Assembly (NCBI GenBank): GCA_021730635.1
Contig: JAJNNC010000008.1
Span: forward strand, 62,001-126,000
Direction of reading: 5' to 3'
DNA: 64,000 bases
From: Catalimonadaceae bacterium JC749
Lineage (GTDB): Bacteria > Bacteroidota > Bacteroidia > Cytophagales > Cyclobacteriaceae
This document shows positions 54,175 through 63,842 of this stretch, in pieces. Under the pieces are notes generated by a model. The model was not told where the DNA came from. It did not search any database and was given only the letters and a program-made list of their open reading frames with translations. Position 1 is the first letter of the stretch; each line of letters begins with the position of its first letter. The translations under genes were made by a program, and so were the position numbers.

Positions 54175-56898
54175 GTGAAGTTTCTTGCCCTTAGCCTTAC
54201 CTTCCTGCTTTTGGCCACCTGTTCTCTTTTGGGCCAGAGACTTTCCGAAATGAGGGTCAACAAAAGTTTTCATCAAACTACACGAGAACAAATCTTAGAA
54301 ACACTGAGCCAGCATTATCCAGTTAATTTTTACTATAAACAACAGTGGCTTCCTACCCCAACCGTTTCTTTTCAATTCAATCAGACACCCCTGACAGAAG
54401 TACTCAGCCAATTATTTCAGGATACTGACCTGGCCTTTGTGCCCTATGGCTCTTATGCGATAGTGATTGCTCCCAAACAGGCACTGACCCAAGAATATAC
54501 GCAAACTTATTTTGCCAATAAGGCACAGCAAAGCAAGGCAGAAGGACCCGCAGCATATGATATTGTCACTTTGGGAGACTCTTCCAGAATGAGTGCTTCT
54601 GGCAAAGCTACGATCTCAGGAAAAGTGGTAGACATGATCACGGGAGAACCCTTGGCCGGAGCCGCCCTCTATATTGAGTCCGTCGATGTATCGGCCGCCT
54701 CCGATGAAGAAGGGAAATACAGGATGAGTATGCCTGTGGGGTTGTATCCGGTAGAGATCCGCTTTGTAGGATTTGAACCCAAAACTCAGTATGTCCGGGT
54801 ACTGAGTGATCAGGTATGGAATGTAGGACTGTTGCCGGAAGCTTTCGAGCTGGACGAGGTGATTGTACGGGAGAAAACGGATGATAGCAACATACAGTCT
54901 GTGCAGGCTGGCGTTGAGAAGCTGAGTGTGGCACAGATCAAGAAACTGCCTGCTTTTTTAGGCGAAGTGGATGTCATCAAAAGTTTACTCACACTACCCG
55001 GCGTCAGCACGGTAGGAGAAGGGGCCAGCGGTTTCAATGTAAGGGGAGGCACCATTGATCAGAATCTTATTATGCAGGACGAAGCACTGGTATTTAATGC
55101 TTCCCATGTGTTGGGCTTTTTCTCAGTGTTTAATCCGGACGCCATCAAAGAAGTGGTTTTATACAAAGGCAATATCCCTGCCCAGTACGGAGGCAGACTT
55201 TCCTCTGTGTTGGATGTAAAGCTGAAGGGAAGTAATTATGACGCATTCAAAGGAAGTGGCGGACTGGGTCTGGTGGCCAGCCGGCTTATGCTGGAAGGCC
55301 CTCTCATCCGGGATAAAACAGCCTTCTTGGTAGGGTTGCGTTCATCCTACTCTGACTGGATCCTTCGTCTGATGGAAAATCCGGATCTGAAAAACAGTTC
55401 TGCTTTCTTTTATGATCTGAATGCCAAACTTTCCCACCGCTTCCAGGATGGCAGTTCTCTGGCATTCTCCTATTACCAGAGTTATGATAATTTCCGGTAT
55501 TCGGATCAGTTTGGCTATGCATGGGCTACCCAAACGGCGAACCTGACCTGGAATCAGATTTTTTCTCCTGATCTTTCTTCCTCCTTCACAGCAGTATATG
55601 GCAACACGGATAACAGCTCTTATGACCCGGAGGGTTTTGACGCCTTTACGATAGAAAATGGCCCGAAATATTATAAAATAAAGGAGAACCTCTTCATCAC
55701 TCCCTTTGGAAGCCATACCCTGAACGCCGGTGCTGAATGGATACGGTACCTGTCAAAGCCGGAAGTACTGGAAAAAAGAGGGGATATCTCCAATGTGACA
55801 CCCCGCCAGGTAGAAAAAGACAACGGACAGGAAATGGCTCTTTATCTCAATGATGAATTCGAACTCAACAAACGGCTGTCTTTTTCTTTGGGTTTGCGTT
55901 ATTCTTTCTTTCAGCACATCGGACCTGCCCAGGTTTTTCTCTATGATCCTGAAATTCCCCGACGACCTGAAAACATTGTAGATTCTGTACGCTATGAATC
56001 CGGTGATAACATACAAAAATACAGCGGCTGGGAACCTCGCATCTCCATGAAAATAGGTCTGACGCCCAGTAGCTCGGTAAAATTCAGCTACAACCGGCTC
56101 TATCAATATATTCACCTGATCTCCAATACCACGGCGGCTGTCCCCGTAGATATCTGGCAGGTAAGTACCGCTTATATTCCGCCGCAGAGTACCCATAACT
56201 TCTCTATGGGCTATTTTCAGAACTTCAAGAATAACGAATGGGAAACCTCCCTGGAAGTTTTCTACAGAAAAATGAACAACGTGGTTGAGTACAAAGACTT
56301 GCCTCAGTTGCTCCTCAATGACCACATAGAGACAGAAGTACTGACCGGCATTGGAAGGGCCTATGGCACCGAACTTTCTGTTAAGAAAATAACAGGAGTC
56401 ACCACCGGATGGCTTTCTTATACCTACTCCCGCACGTTCAGCAGGGTCAACGGTAATTCTTCAGAAGAGCGTATTAACCGGGGCGCCTGGTTTCCTTCCA
56501 ACTTTGATAAACCTCATAATTTGAACTTGTCGATAAGTGTGAAGGCAAGCAGAAGGAGTCAGTTTTCCTTTAATTTCACCTATAGTACCGGACGTCCGAT
56601 TACCGCTCCGGTGGCTAATTATTTTGTGGGTTCTACTGTCATCCCACATTACTCCGACCGCAATGCGTTCAGAATCCCCGATTATCACCGCCTGGATGTG
56701 GCTTATACCATTGACAGCAACATCATCCGCAGGAAAAAGCTGAAAGGTAGTTTTACTTTTTCTATCTATAACCTATACTCCCGGAACAACGCGTTCTCTG
56801 TTTTCTTCAAACGTGATCTGCAAAGCACTGCCAATGCCTTTAAACTATCGGTACTGGGCAGTGCCTTTCCTGCCATCACCTACAATTTTGAATTCTGA
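54175..56898 (+). CDS. TonB-dependent outer-membrane receptor with STN domain
   Basis: 907 residues starting with GTG. Signal peptide to about LLGQ; an STN (secretin/TonB N-terminal) domain at about 25-100 (REQILETLSQHYPVNFYYKQ); a CarboxypepD-regulatory-like domain at about 145-235 (GKVVDMITGEPLAGAALYIE); a plug at about 250-365 (SLLTLPGVSTVGEGASGFNV); then the 22-strand barrel to the C-terminal Phe (ITYNFEF). STN-bearing receptors normally signal to FecR/FecI-type regulators, none of which is near. It imports an unknown ligand using TonB energy. First gene of a rightward run with DUF4249 and a macroglobulin-like gene. Confidence 0.93.
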   Translation: MKFLALSLTFLLLATCSLLGQRLSEMRVNKSFHQTTREQILETLSQHYPVNFYYKQQWLPTPTVSFQFNQTPLTEVLSQLFQDTDLAFVPYGSYAIVIAPKQALTQEYTQTYFANKAQQSKAEGPAAYDIVTLGDSSRMSASGKATISGKVVDMITGEPLAGAALYIESVDVSAASDEEGKYRMSMPVGLYPVEIRFVGFEPKTQYVRVLSDQVWNVGLLPEAFELDEVIVREKTDDSNIQSVQAGVEKLSVAQIKKLPAFLGEVDVIKSLLTLPGVSTVGEGASGFNVRGGTIDQNLIMQDEALVFNASHVLGFFSVFNPDAIKEVVLYKGNIPAQYGGRLSSVLDVKLKGSNYDAFKGSGGLGLVASRLMLEGPLIRDKTAFLVGLRSSYSDWILRLMENPDLKNSSAFFYDLNAKLSHRFQDGSSLAFSYYQSYDNFRYSDQFGYAWATQTANLTWNQIFSPDLSSSFTAVYGNTDNSSYDPEGFDAFTIENGPKYYKIKENLFITPFGSHTLNAGAEWIRYLSKPEVLEKRGDISNVTPRQVEKDNGQEMALYLNDEFELNKRLSFSLGLRYSFFQHIGPAQVFLYDPEIPRRPENIVDSVRYESGDNIQKYSGWEPRISMKIGLTPSSSVKFSYNRLYQYIHLISNTTAAVPVDIWQVSTAYIPPQSTHNFSMGYFQNFKNNEWETSLEVFYRKMNNVVEYKDLPQLLLNDHIETEVLTGIGRAYGTELSVKKITGVTTGWLSYTYSRTFSRVNGNSSEERINRGAWFPSNFDKPHNLNLSISVKASRRSQFSFNFTYSTGRPITAPVANYFVGSTVIPHYSDRNAFRIPDYHRLDVAYTIDSNIIRRKKLKGSFTFSIYNLYSRNNAFSVFFKRDLQSTANAFKLSVLGSAFPAITYNFEF

Positions 56899-56916
56899 CG
56901 ATGAAAAGTTGCTAAC

Positions 56917-57975
56917 ATGAGACATCTGCACAAACTTGCCTGTTTTTTTACCATACTGACGCTGGGTTGTGTAGAAAGATATAATTTCATCCCCGAAGAC
57001 CCCGTCAGTTTACTGGTAATAGATGGCAGCATTCATCAGGGTAAAGGTCCTTATGAGGTCAGACTATCCCGGACTTCTGCTTTTGGCAGTGCCCCTTTCA
57101 GCGTATCTGATGCTCAGGTCACTTTATTTGATGATCTTGGCAACCAGGAACGTTATGAGGAAGGTCTTGAATTCGGCGTTTATGAAGGCGGATTCGAAAT
57201 GCAGGGGCAACCCGGACGAACCTACTACATTGAGGTGGTCATCAGGGGCAATACCTACCGTTCGCAGCCGCAAAAGATGCCTTCTCCTATTCGGGCGGAT
57301 AGTGCCTACTTTGAAACGCTGGTGGAGCCGGTAGTATCAGAAGAGGGTAATGTAACAGAAGACAGGTTGATCAAGGTCTATGTGGATACACCCACCCGGC
57401 AGGGAGAGGGTAATGTTTGGTTGCGTTGGAAATATGATGTAAACTATGCTGTTTTTGAAAGGGACTGTGGTCCCCTGGACCTACGCAAGACCTGCTATGT
57501 CACAGAAATTACCAACACCCAGGACATTCTGTTGTATAGCAGTGAAAACACCAATGCCAATCAATTGAATGGATTTCTCATTACGACGGAAGACACCTAC
57601 CCCCGCTATGCTTTTTCTACACGTCATTATTTTAATATCTATCAGCATGCAACCACGCTGGAGGCTTACGAATACTGGCAAAAAGTCAGGCGAGTCGCTA
57701 ACCAGGTGGGCAGTGTCTTTGATGCACCTCCGGCCGCTGTCCCCGGTAACTTGTACAATGTCAATGATGCAGATGAGACCGTTCTGGGTTTTTTTGAAGC
57801 CACCGCTATTGATACTGTCCGGACGTTTATGACGAGAGGTGATCTGGCGCCTCTGGTCGTTTCTGAGTTTTGCGGATTCGCACCTAATTCTCAGCCGCCA
57901 AACCGGGAGGCCTGTTGTGAATGCCTTTTACTGGAGAACACCACGCTGGAAAGACCCGATTATTGGAACGAATGA
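56917..57975 (+). CDS. DUF4249 lipoprotein
   Basis: 352 residues, lipobox TLGC. Beta-rich N-terminal half with VSLLVIDGSIHQGKGPYEVR and VSDAQVTLFDDLGN is the DUF4249 pattern. The end has a cluster of cysteines (REACCECLL). DUF4249 genes are regularly found next to TonB receptors in Bacteroidota and probably encode a surface partner of the receptor. It starts 18 bases after the receptor gene. Confidence 0.9.
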   Translation: MRHLHKLACFFTILTLGCVERYNFIPEDPVSLLVIDGSIHQGKGPYEVRLSRTSAFGSAPFSVSDAQVTLFDDLGNQERYEEGLEFGVYEGGFEMQGQPGRTYYIEVVIRGNTYRSQPQKMPSPIRADSAYFETLVEPVVSEEGNVTEDRLIKVYVDTPTRQGEGNVWLRWKYDVNYAVFERDCGPLDLRKTCYVTEITNTQDILLYSSENTNANQLNGFLITTEDTYPRYAFSTRHYFNIYQHATTLEAYEYWQKVRRVANQVGSVFDAPPAAVPGNLYNVNDADETVLGFFEATAIDTVRTFMTRGDLAPLVVSEFCGFAPNSQPPNREACCECLLLENTTLERPDYWNE

Positions 57976-57991
57976 CTATAACGAATTGAAA

Positions 57992-59740
57992 ATGCCTATA
58001 GTAAAGTATCTTTGCTGTTTTTTGATGGTTTGTCTCGGTCAGGCTTCTCTTTTTGCGCAAGCCATATCACTGGATGAAGCTGTTCCGGAGCAGATGTATG
58101 TACATCTGGACAAACCCTTCTATGCTACCGGAGAATCGATGTGGTACAAAGTGTATTTTCTCAACCAGCAGGAGAGCAACAGCGAAATTTTATATGTTGA
58201 CCTTATTGATCCTGCCGGTAACCTGGTAACGCGCCAGAAACTTGAGAAAGACCGTTACTATGCACATGGAAACATTGAAATTCCTTTTACCTGGCAGGAA
58301 GGATACTACTTACTAAGATGCTATACCCTCTGGAACCTAAACTTCGGAGCAAAAGCTATTTTTTCCAGGCACATACCCATTTACAATCCATGGGATGAAA
58401 CTAAAACATTGTCAACACCGGAAGATGACACTGATATGGGGCAGATAACCGTAGATTCGTCTCAAAGGCAAGCACAGGACCTGCGTATCAAACTCCAAGC
58501 GGATCGAGACAGCTACGACAGAAAGGAGGAAGTACAGCTCAGCATCACAGTAACGGATGCGAACCAGAATCCGGTAGAGGCCAGCCTTTCCCTGGCAGTT
58601 ACGGATATGAGCTTAATTCCGGCAGTGATCAATACAGCTATTAAGCAGCAGTCAGCGGGAAATACGTTTGCCGATAGCGCCCTCGATAGGCAAGAAATCA
58701 CCTATGCCCCTGAGAAAAGCCTGAAGCTACAAGCTGATATTCTCGCACCCGGAACTGCTCAGCCGGTTACTACCGAATTTTTGTCTGTTTACTTTGTTGA
58801 AAAGCAAACTTTCGTCAATACCGCTATTAACCAGGGGCAGTTACAAATAAACATCCCCCATTTTGAAGGCTCGCAGACCGTTCAGATTCACAACCACAAC
58901 CCCTTCCAGGCTTCTGTGCCCAGCGTACAACTCGACCATAGAGCGGCCTTACTACCTCAACCAGAACGCCCGGCAACTTCACCACCGCGGGATGCTAGTG
59001 TTGAGAAATATTTATATTACAGCAAACTAAGACGCAAGCTGGAAGAAATTTTCGAGGCGGAGACACCCCCATCGTCTTTGTCACCTTCCTCCGGCAATGG
59101 AGTCCTTCCGCTGCAACCGGACAAATCTTACCTGATGCAGGATTTTCAGCTTCTAAAAAATGTAGAGGAATTTATCGACCACGTTTTTACCAAAGTGCGT
59201 ATTGTGAAAAAGGATGGCCGGAAAACAGTACGGTTGTTCGACCCTAATGCCCAAAAATTTCTGGAAGACCAGCCCTGGTACATGATCAACGGCTACCTGA
59301 CCGCCCGAGAGGAAGCTGTGCTGCAAATACCGGTTCAAAATATAGAGAGACTTGATGTCTTTTATCGCAGAAGTACGATTACCCAGTATTTTCCTCCCCT
59401 GATGATACGCAATGGTGTGGTGGCTATCTATACCAAAGACAGAAAAAAACCGGAAGAACTGATGGAAGCAAACAATACTTTTACCTGGGAAGGCTTGGCA
59501 CAACCCAAAGATTTTGAACTACCTGCTACCCGAAGGAATACCGCAGATAAAGTGCCTGATTTTCGCCCGCTGGTCTTTTGGCACCCTCAGATTCTGGCCA
59601 ACAACAGCGGGCAAGCCACTGTCACTTTTCCTACAACCGAAGCCGTTGGTCGGTTTCTCATTTATGTGGAAGCCGTATCCAAAGAGGGCAAAACTGGGAC
59701 AGGCTATACGACCTATATGGTTGAGTTTCCGAATCCTTAA
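57992..59740 (+). CDS. Macroglobulin-domain-like secreted protein
   Basis: 582 residues from ATG at 57992, where a signal peptide starts (MPIVKYLCCFLMVCLGQASL to FAQ); the frame is open 51 codons further upstream inside the DUF4249 gene, which is rejected. MG2-like beta-sandwich domains begin with PEQMYVHLDKPFYATGESMW, typical of alpha-2-macroglobulin-like proteins of this phylum; a linker and TonB-plug-like segment follow. No thioester motif is visible. Together with the receptor and DUF4249 it may form a surface complex. Its TAA overlaps the stop of the opposite FG-GAP gene (TTAA). Confidence 0.78.
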   Translation: MPIVKYLCCFLMVCLGQASLFAQAISLDEAVPEQMYVHLDKPFYATGESMWYKVYFLNQQESNSEILYVDLIDPAGNLVTRQKLEKDRYYAHGNIEIPFTWQEGYYLLRCYTLWNLNFGAKAIFSRHIPIYNPWDETKTLSTPEDDTDMGQITVDSSQRQAQDLRIKLQADRDSYDRKEEVQLSITVTDANQNPVEASLSLAVTDMSLIPAVINTAIKQQSAGNTFADSALDRQEITYAPEKSLKLQADILAPGTAQPVTTEFLSVYFVEKQTFVNTAINQGQLQINIPHFEGSQTVQIHNHNPFQASVPSVQLDHRAALLPQPERPATSPPRDASVEKYLYYSKLRRKLEEIFEAETPPSSLSPSSGNGVLPLQPDKSYLMQDFQLLKNVEEFIDHVFTKVRIVKKDGRKTVRLFDPNAQKFLEDQPWYMINGYLTAREEAVLQIPVQNIERLDVFYRRSTITQYFPPLMIRNGVVAIYTKDRKKPEELMEANNTFTWEGLAQPKDFELPATRRNTADKVPDFRPLVFWHPQILANNSGQATVTFPTTEAVGRFLIYVEAVSKEGKTGTGYTTYMVEFPNP

Positions 59741-62700
59741 AAGATTTGTATGGTGTTATTTTTGGAACTGGAACGGTTCACCTTGAGTACCTGCAGGGAG
59801 TCATTGTTTCTGGCAATGAGCAAGAGCTTGTCCTGCTTGCTCTGCAGTGTCAACAAAGCCCTGACCTCTCCTTGCAGCTGCAAACCTGACTGACTGGAAG
59901 GCACCACCTGCCAGCCTGCTTTCCCCTCTGCCTGCAACCACAACCCATAGCTGGCATCATAAGGGCCTACCTCCGGCTTGACAGCTCCCAGGTTGCCTGC
60001 CAGCAACAAGTCCACTGCCCCATCCTGGTTCATATCCTCTGACAGCAACCCATAGACCGGAGAGAACTGGGCCTCCACAGGCAAGACCTGCCAGTGAAAC
60101 TGCCCCTTGCCATCATTGTAAAACACCCCACTGGAAAGCTCATAGGCCTCCAGCCGTACTGCCCCTGACAACTGCTCTGCTGTGAAAATGTCCTCTACCC
60201 GCTCATTCTGGTAACTCTTGTACTTCAGATACTTCTTCTTCAAATACGGCAACTGCATCACCAGGTCATGACGCAACACCAAAGGATAAGCTGCCTCTCC
60301 CTGGTAAACACTCAACACCTGCTCGGCACTGCCATTGCCATCAAAGTCATTGACCCACATCCTGACAGGTTTCTGCCGGCTGGCCTTGAACCGGCTGTTC
60401 CACCCATGATTGCCTGCCACTATGTCCAGGTCCCCATCCTGATCTACATCCGAGGCCAGGATCTTGTTCCACCATCCCTGCAGACTGTCCATGCCTGCTG
60501 ACACCTTCTCTAGTCTGCCCTGCTTGTTGCCATACACCTCAACACTCATCCACTCCCCGGCTATGACCAAGTCCTCATCTCCATCTCCCTCTATGTCCAT
60601 CCATACCGCTGTGCTGATCATGCCGGTCTGTTGCAAGGCTGGCGCTAGCTGAGCGGTCACATCATTAAACACCCCCTTGCCATCATTGGCTAACAGATAA
60701 CCCCGTACCGGCACCCCATACAAGAATGGCTGCATGCGTATGCCTACAAACAAATCCTCATCCCCATCCCCGTCATAGTCACAGGCAGCCACCGCTCCTG
60801 TACTCTCGGCTCGTCCTGCAGGCAAAAGCTGAGATGACTTGCCCCACTGCCCTGCTCCTTGGTTGATGTAGAGCCTGTCCAACAGGGCTGAAGAACTGCT
60901 GGAAAACTCGCTGCCTCCACTGCCTACATACAGATCCTGGTCCCCATCCTGATCCACATCCAAAAACACAGCAGCCACATCCTCACTCTGTGCATCTGCC
61001 GCTAGCACGTCTTGCGCCTGCTGAACAAAACTCCCATCTGGCTGCTGCACATACAAAGCCCCGGCCTGTCCTTTGGCTCCCCCCACAAAGAAGTCCTCCA
61101 GTCCATCTTCATTGACATCCCCCTTCACCAGACAAGGCCCTTGCCGAGAGAGCATATGAAACAAGAGCCTGTCGCGGTCAAAGTCTACAAACTCATTCTC
61201 CTGATGCACAAAAGCAATACCTTTTCCTTCACTGAGCTGGCTCAGCAAAGGAGCCGACACTGTTCTTTCTGCTGCCTGTTCCACCACGCTGGCCTCACTT
61301 TGCCTGATGGTCAAAGACTGATCCACTCCCACCCCTGTCAATACACTCAGCCTGCCATCCGGCCAGTGTACCTGCAGACTGTCTATCTGACTGACTTTGC
61401 CCAGGCCAAAGTGCAGGCGAGGATCCACACTGCTCTGAAAGCCTCGCATGGGCATCTGTTCCAGATAGTAAGTAGCCCCTGAGGCTTTCACCACCACCTG
61501 GGCCCCGATGCCATAGCGGTTCTTGCCTTCTCCCTGCAGCACTACCTGCAAGTAATGATGCGCTGAGAGCAGGCTGTCAGCTTCATTGCGATACAGAAAG
61601 GCAGGCATGTTTACGTTGTTGACCACCAGGTCCAGGTCTCCATCATTGTCCAAATCTCCATAGGCTGATCCATTGCTGTGGCTCGGCTCTGCCAGTCCCC
61701 AGGCAGCTGCCTTGTTCTCAAACCGTAACCCTCCAGCATTGGCAAACATATAGTTGGCGATCCGCTCTGAAGGAATGGAATCGATGAGTTGTTTAAAATC
61801 GACTTTGTCTTTCGTAATGATAGACTTTACGGTTTGCTCATTGGAAATGAACTGTATATAATCCTGGTCGGTAAGATCCTGGTAGATGCCATTGGCCACA
61901 AAGATGTCTTTCCACCCATCATTATCTAAATCTACCATCAAAGCCCCCCAGCTCCAGTCGGTGGCATACACTCCTGCCAGACGACCGATCTCACTGAAGG
62001 TGTTGTTCCTGTTGTTAAGGTGCAACATGTTTCTGGTAAACTGATGATAGTAACCATTCTTCAGGTTATACTGATAGCGGTCCCAGTTTTCGAAGGTAGT
62101 TTTGGTTTTCAGGCGGGCATCCTCTTCAGGCAGCATCTCGGTGACAAAGATCTCCGGATAGCTGTCGTTGTTGATGTCAGCCATATCGGCACCCATAGAA
62201 GCGCCACTGATACTACGCATCTGCTCTTCCAGCTTCTCTGAAAAAGTACCGTCCTGGTTATTGATATAAATATAATCCCGCTCAAAGAAGTCGTTGGACA
62301 CATAAATATCCTGCCAGCCGTCCTTGTTAAGATCACCCACCGTGACACCCAGGCCAAAGCCAATAATACTGCCATAAATACCCGCTTCCTCGCTCACATC
62401 GGTGAAATGGCCATCATCGTTTCGATAGAGCTTATCACCCCCGACCGGATCCCGGTTAGGACGCTCATTTTTTCGTAAGTTAAAACTACCGATGGCCTGG
62501 TAGGAATTGTTCAGCAGGTAGCAGTCCAGGTCTCCGTCTTTGTCATAATCAAAAAAGGCCGCATGGGTAGAGAACCCTCTGTCGGCAATGCCGTAAGCCT
62601 CGGCTTGCTCGGTAAAAGTAAGATTGCCATTATTAATAAAAAGCTCATTTTGCTTGTTATCTCCTTTTACATCCCCTGAATTACATACATAAATATCCAG

Positions 62701-63111
62701 CCAGCCGTCTCCGTTCACATCTGCCATACTCACGCCGGTAGACCAGGCTCTTTTTCCGGCCACTCCTGCCTGCTCCGTGATATCTTCAAAAACAAAGTTA
62801 CCTTTGTTCAGATACAGCCGGTTAGGTTTCATATTGGCGGTAAAATAAATATCCAGCAACCCATCCTGGTTGACATCGCCCAGCGCTACACCTCCTCCAT
62901 TATAGAAGTTGCGGTAGGTATATATGTTAAAATTATCATCATACGCCAGTTGATTGACAAAATCAACCTTTGTTTCAGACGCAGGAAGTGAAGTGAACAA
63001 GGTGGGTTCTTTTGCTTCCTGTTGAGAAGATTGACAAGCTGTAAATGCAACCGCTATAAGAAGTAAAATCTTTGGCTTTAGCTGCTGTAATATCTTTTCG
63101 TAAACCTCCAT
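59737..63111 (-). CDS. Large FG-GAP/ASPIC-UnbV (CRTAC1-like) lipoprotein, paralogue
   Basis: 1124 residues, lipobox FTAC. Same order as the first FG-GAP protein: N-terminal FG-GAP repeats (VNQDGLLDIYFTA, VNGDGWLDIYVCN), ASPIC/UnbV (IGAQVVVKASGATYYLEQ ... HFGLGKVSQIDSLQVHWPD), then a second repeat region (VDQDGDQDLYVGS, YDGDGDEDLFVGI). The last 143 bases before residue Asn-Arg at the end are identical to the partial gene at the right edge. Sampled G+C is about 53-55% in the C-terminal half and 33-50% in the N-terminal half, which hints at a mosaic gene. Convergent with the macroglobulin-like gene by 4 bases. Confidence 0.92.
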   Translation of the reverse strand: MEVYEKILQQLKPKILLLIAVAFTACQSSQQEAKEPTLFTSLPASETKVDFVNQLAYDDNFNIYTYRNFYNGGGVALGDVNQDGLLDIYFTANMKPNRLYLNKGNFVFEDITEQAGVAGKRAWSTGVSMADVNGDGWLDIYVCNSGDVKGDNKQNELFINNGNLTFTEQAEAYGIADRGFSTHAAFFDYDKDGDLDCYLLNNSYQAIGSFNLRKNERPNRDPVGGDKLYRNDDGHFTDVSEEAGIYGSIIGFGLGVTVGDLNKDGWQDIYVSNDFFERDYIYINNQDGTFSEKLEEQMRSISGASMGADMADINNDSYPEIFVTEMLPEEDARLKTKTTFENWDRYQYNLKNGYYHQFTRNMLHLNNRNNTFSEIGRLAGVYATDWSWGALMVDLDNDGWKDIFVANGIYQDLTDQDYIQFISNEQTVKSIITKDKVDFKQLIDSIPSERIANYMFANAGGLRFENKAAAWGLAEPSHSNGSAYGDLDNDGDLDLVVNNVNMPAFLYRNEADSLLSAHHYLQVVLQGEGKNRYGIGAQVVVKASGATYYLEQMPMRGFQSSVDPRLHFGLGKVSQIDSLQVHWPDGRLSVLTGVGVDQSLTIRQSEASVVEQAAERTVSAPLLSQLSEGKGIAFVHQENEFVDFDRDRLLFHMLSRQGPCLVKGDVNEDGLEDFFVGGAKGQAGALYVQQPDGSFVQQAQDVLAADAQSEDVAAVFLDVDQDGDQDLYVGSGGSEFSSSSSALLDRLYINQGAGQWGKSSQLLPAGRAESTGAVAACDYDGDGDEDLFVGIRMQPFLYGVPVRGYLLANDGKGVFNDVTAQLAPALQQTGMISTAVWMDIEGDGDEDLVIAGEWMSVEVYGNKQGRLEKVSAGMDSLQGWWNKILASDVDQDGDLDIVAGNHGWNSRFKASRQKPVRMWVNDFDGNGSAEQVLSVYQGEAAYPLVLRHDLVMQLPYLKKKYLKYKSYQNERVEDIFTAEQLSGAVRLEAYELSSGVFYNDGKGQFHWQVLPVEAQFSPVYGLLSEDMNQDGAVDLLLAGNLGAVKPEVGPYDASYGLWLQAEGKAGWQVVPSSQSGLQLQGEVRALLTLQSKQDKLLLIARNNDSLQVLKVNRSSSKNNTIQIF
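59776..59918. repeat. 143-bp exact direct repeat, copy 1
   Basis: Identical to 63858-64000; it encodes the last part of the FG-GAP protein (…LQLQGEVRALLTLQSKQDKL…). The match continues to the window edge, so the true repeat is at least this long. Confidence 0.95.
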
Positions 63112-63233
63112 CCTTTTAAAATATGGGTGTGTTATTTACTTGCCTTAATGGCTTATATCATTTTTTCATAACTGTGGCATAGTGCTTTGGGCATGTTTAT
63201 GGTAGCGATTAGCTATTACTCAATCAGTATGGT

Positions 63234-63836
63234 TTAATCTGAACTTTTGTTAGAAGTTTTCTCTGCTTTTATCTTTTGGTCTACCGTCAAATCCGTATAC
63301 AACACATGCACGTCCTTATCGCTGGTACCTTTATAAATGCTGATCCTTCGATTTCCATCTACCTTCACATAAGCAGCTCCTTTTAGAGAATGCTCCACCT
63401 TCAGGAATCCCTTACCATACCACTTTTCGTATAGCTTTAAAACATCCAGCTGAAGGCTATCGGCAAACAGGCTTTTATTCCAGGGAGCCCAGGCCTCATA
63501 AGTAAAAGTAACAGGCATTTCATAAATTTTATCTTCATAGAAAGAAGGATAGAAATTCATGGTAGCTGGTTTTTTCAGTTCATTAACTTTGTATTCTACT
63601 GTCGTATTCTGCGGTCCTTGTTTTACCAAACCTTTTTTGTTTAAATCCCAACAGTGTGCATAGAAATCTTTAGAAGTCATGCCAAAGGTAACCCCCAAAA
63701 ATAAGGTATCATAGGTGACGCCCCGTGCCAACTCTCTCTCTACCATTTGGTGATACTCCGATGGACGGTTACATCCTGAACCCAAGATGGTGATAGTTAT
63801 ACTAACTGTAATCCACAGCCTATAAATATTCAACAT
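63234..63836 (-). CDS. Small lipoprotein of unknown function
   Basis: 200 residues, lipobox GSGC. It has ERELARGVTYDTLFLGVTFG near the start (a short helix then strands) and a basic tail. No family was recognised. It lies between two near-identical FG-GAP gene ends, 6 bases downstream of the third FG-GAP gene's stop, and is probably in that gene's transcript. Confidence 0.65.
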   Translation of the reverse strand: MLNIYRLWITVSITITILGSGCNRPSEYHQMVERELARGVTYDTLFLGVTFGMTSKDFYAHCWDLNKKGLVKQGPQNTTVEYKVNELKKPATMNFYPSFYEDKIYEMPVTFTYEAWAPWNKSLFADSLQLDVLKLYEKWYGKGFLKVEHSLKGAAYVKVDGNRRISIYKGTSDKDVHVLYTDLTVDQKIKAEKTSNKSSD

Positions 63837-63842
63837 ATGATG

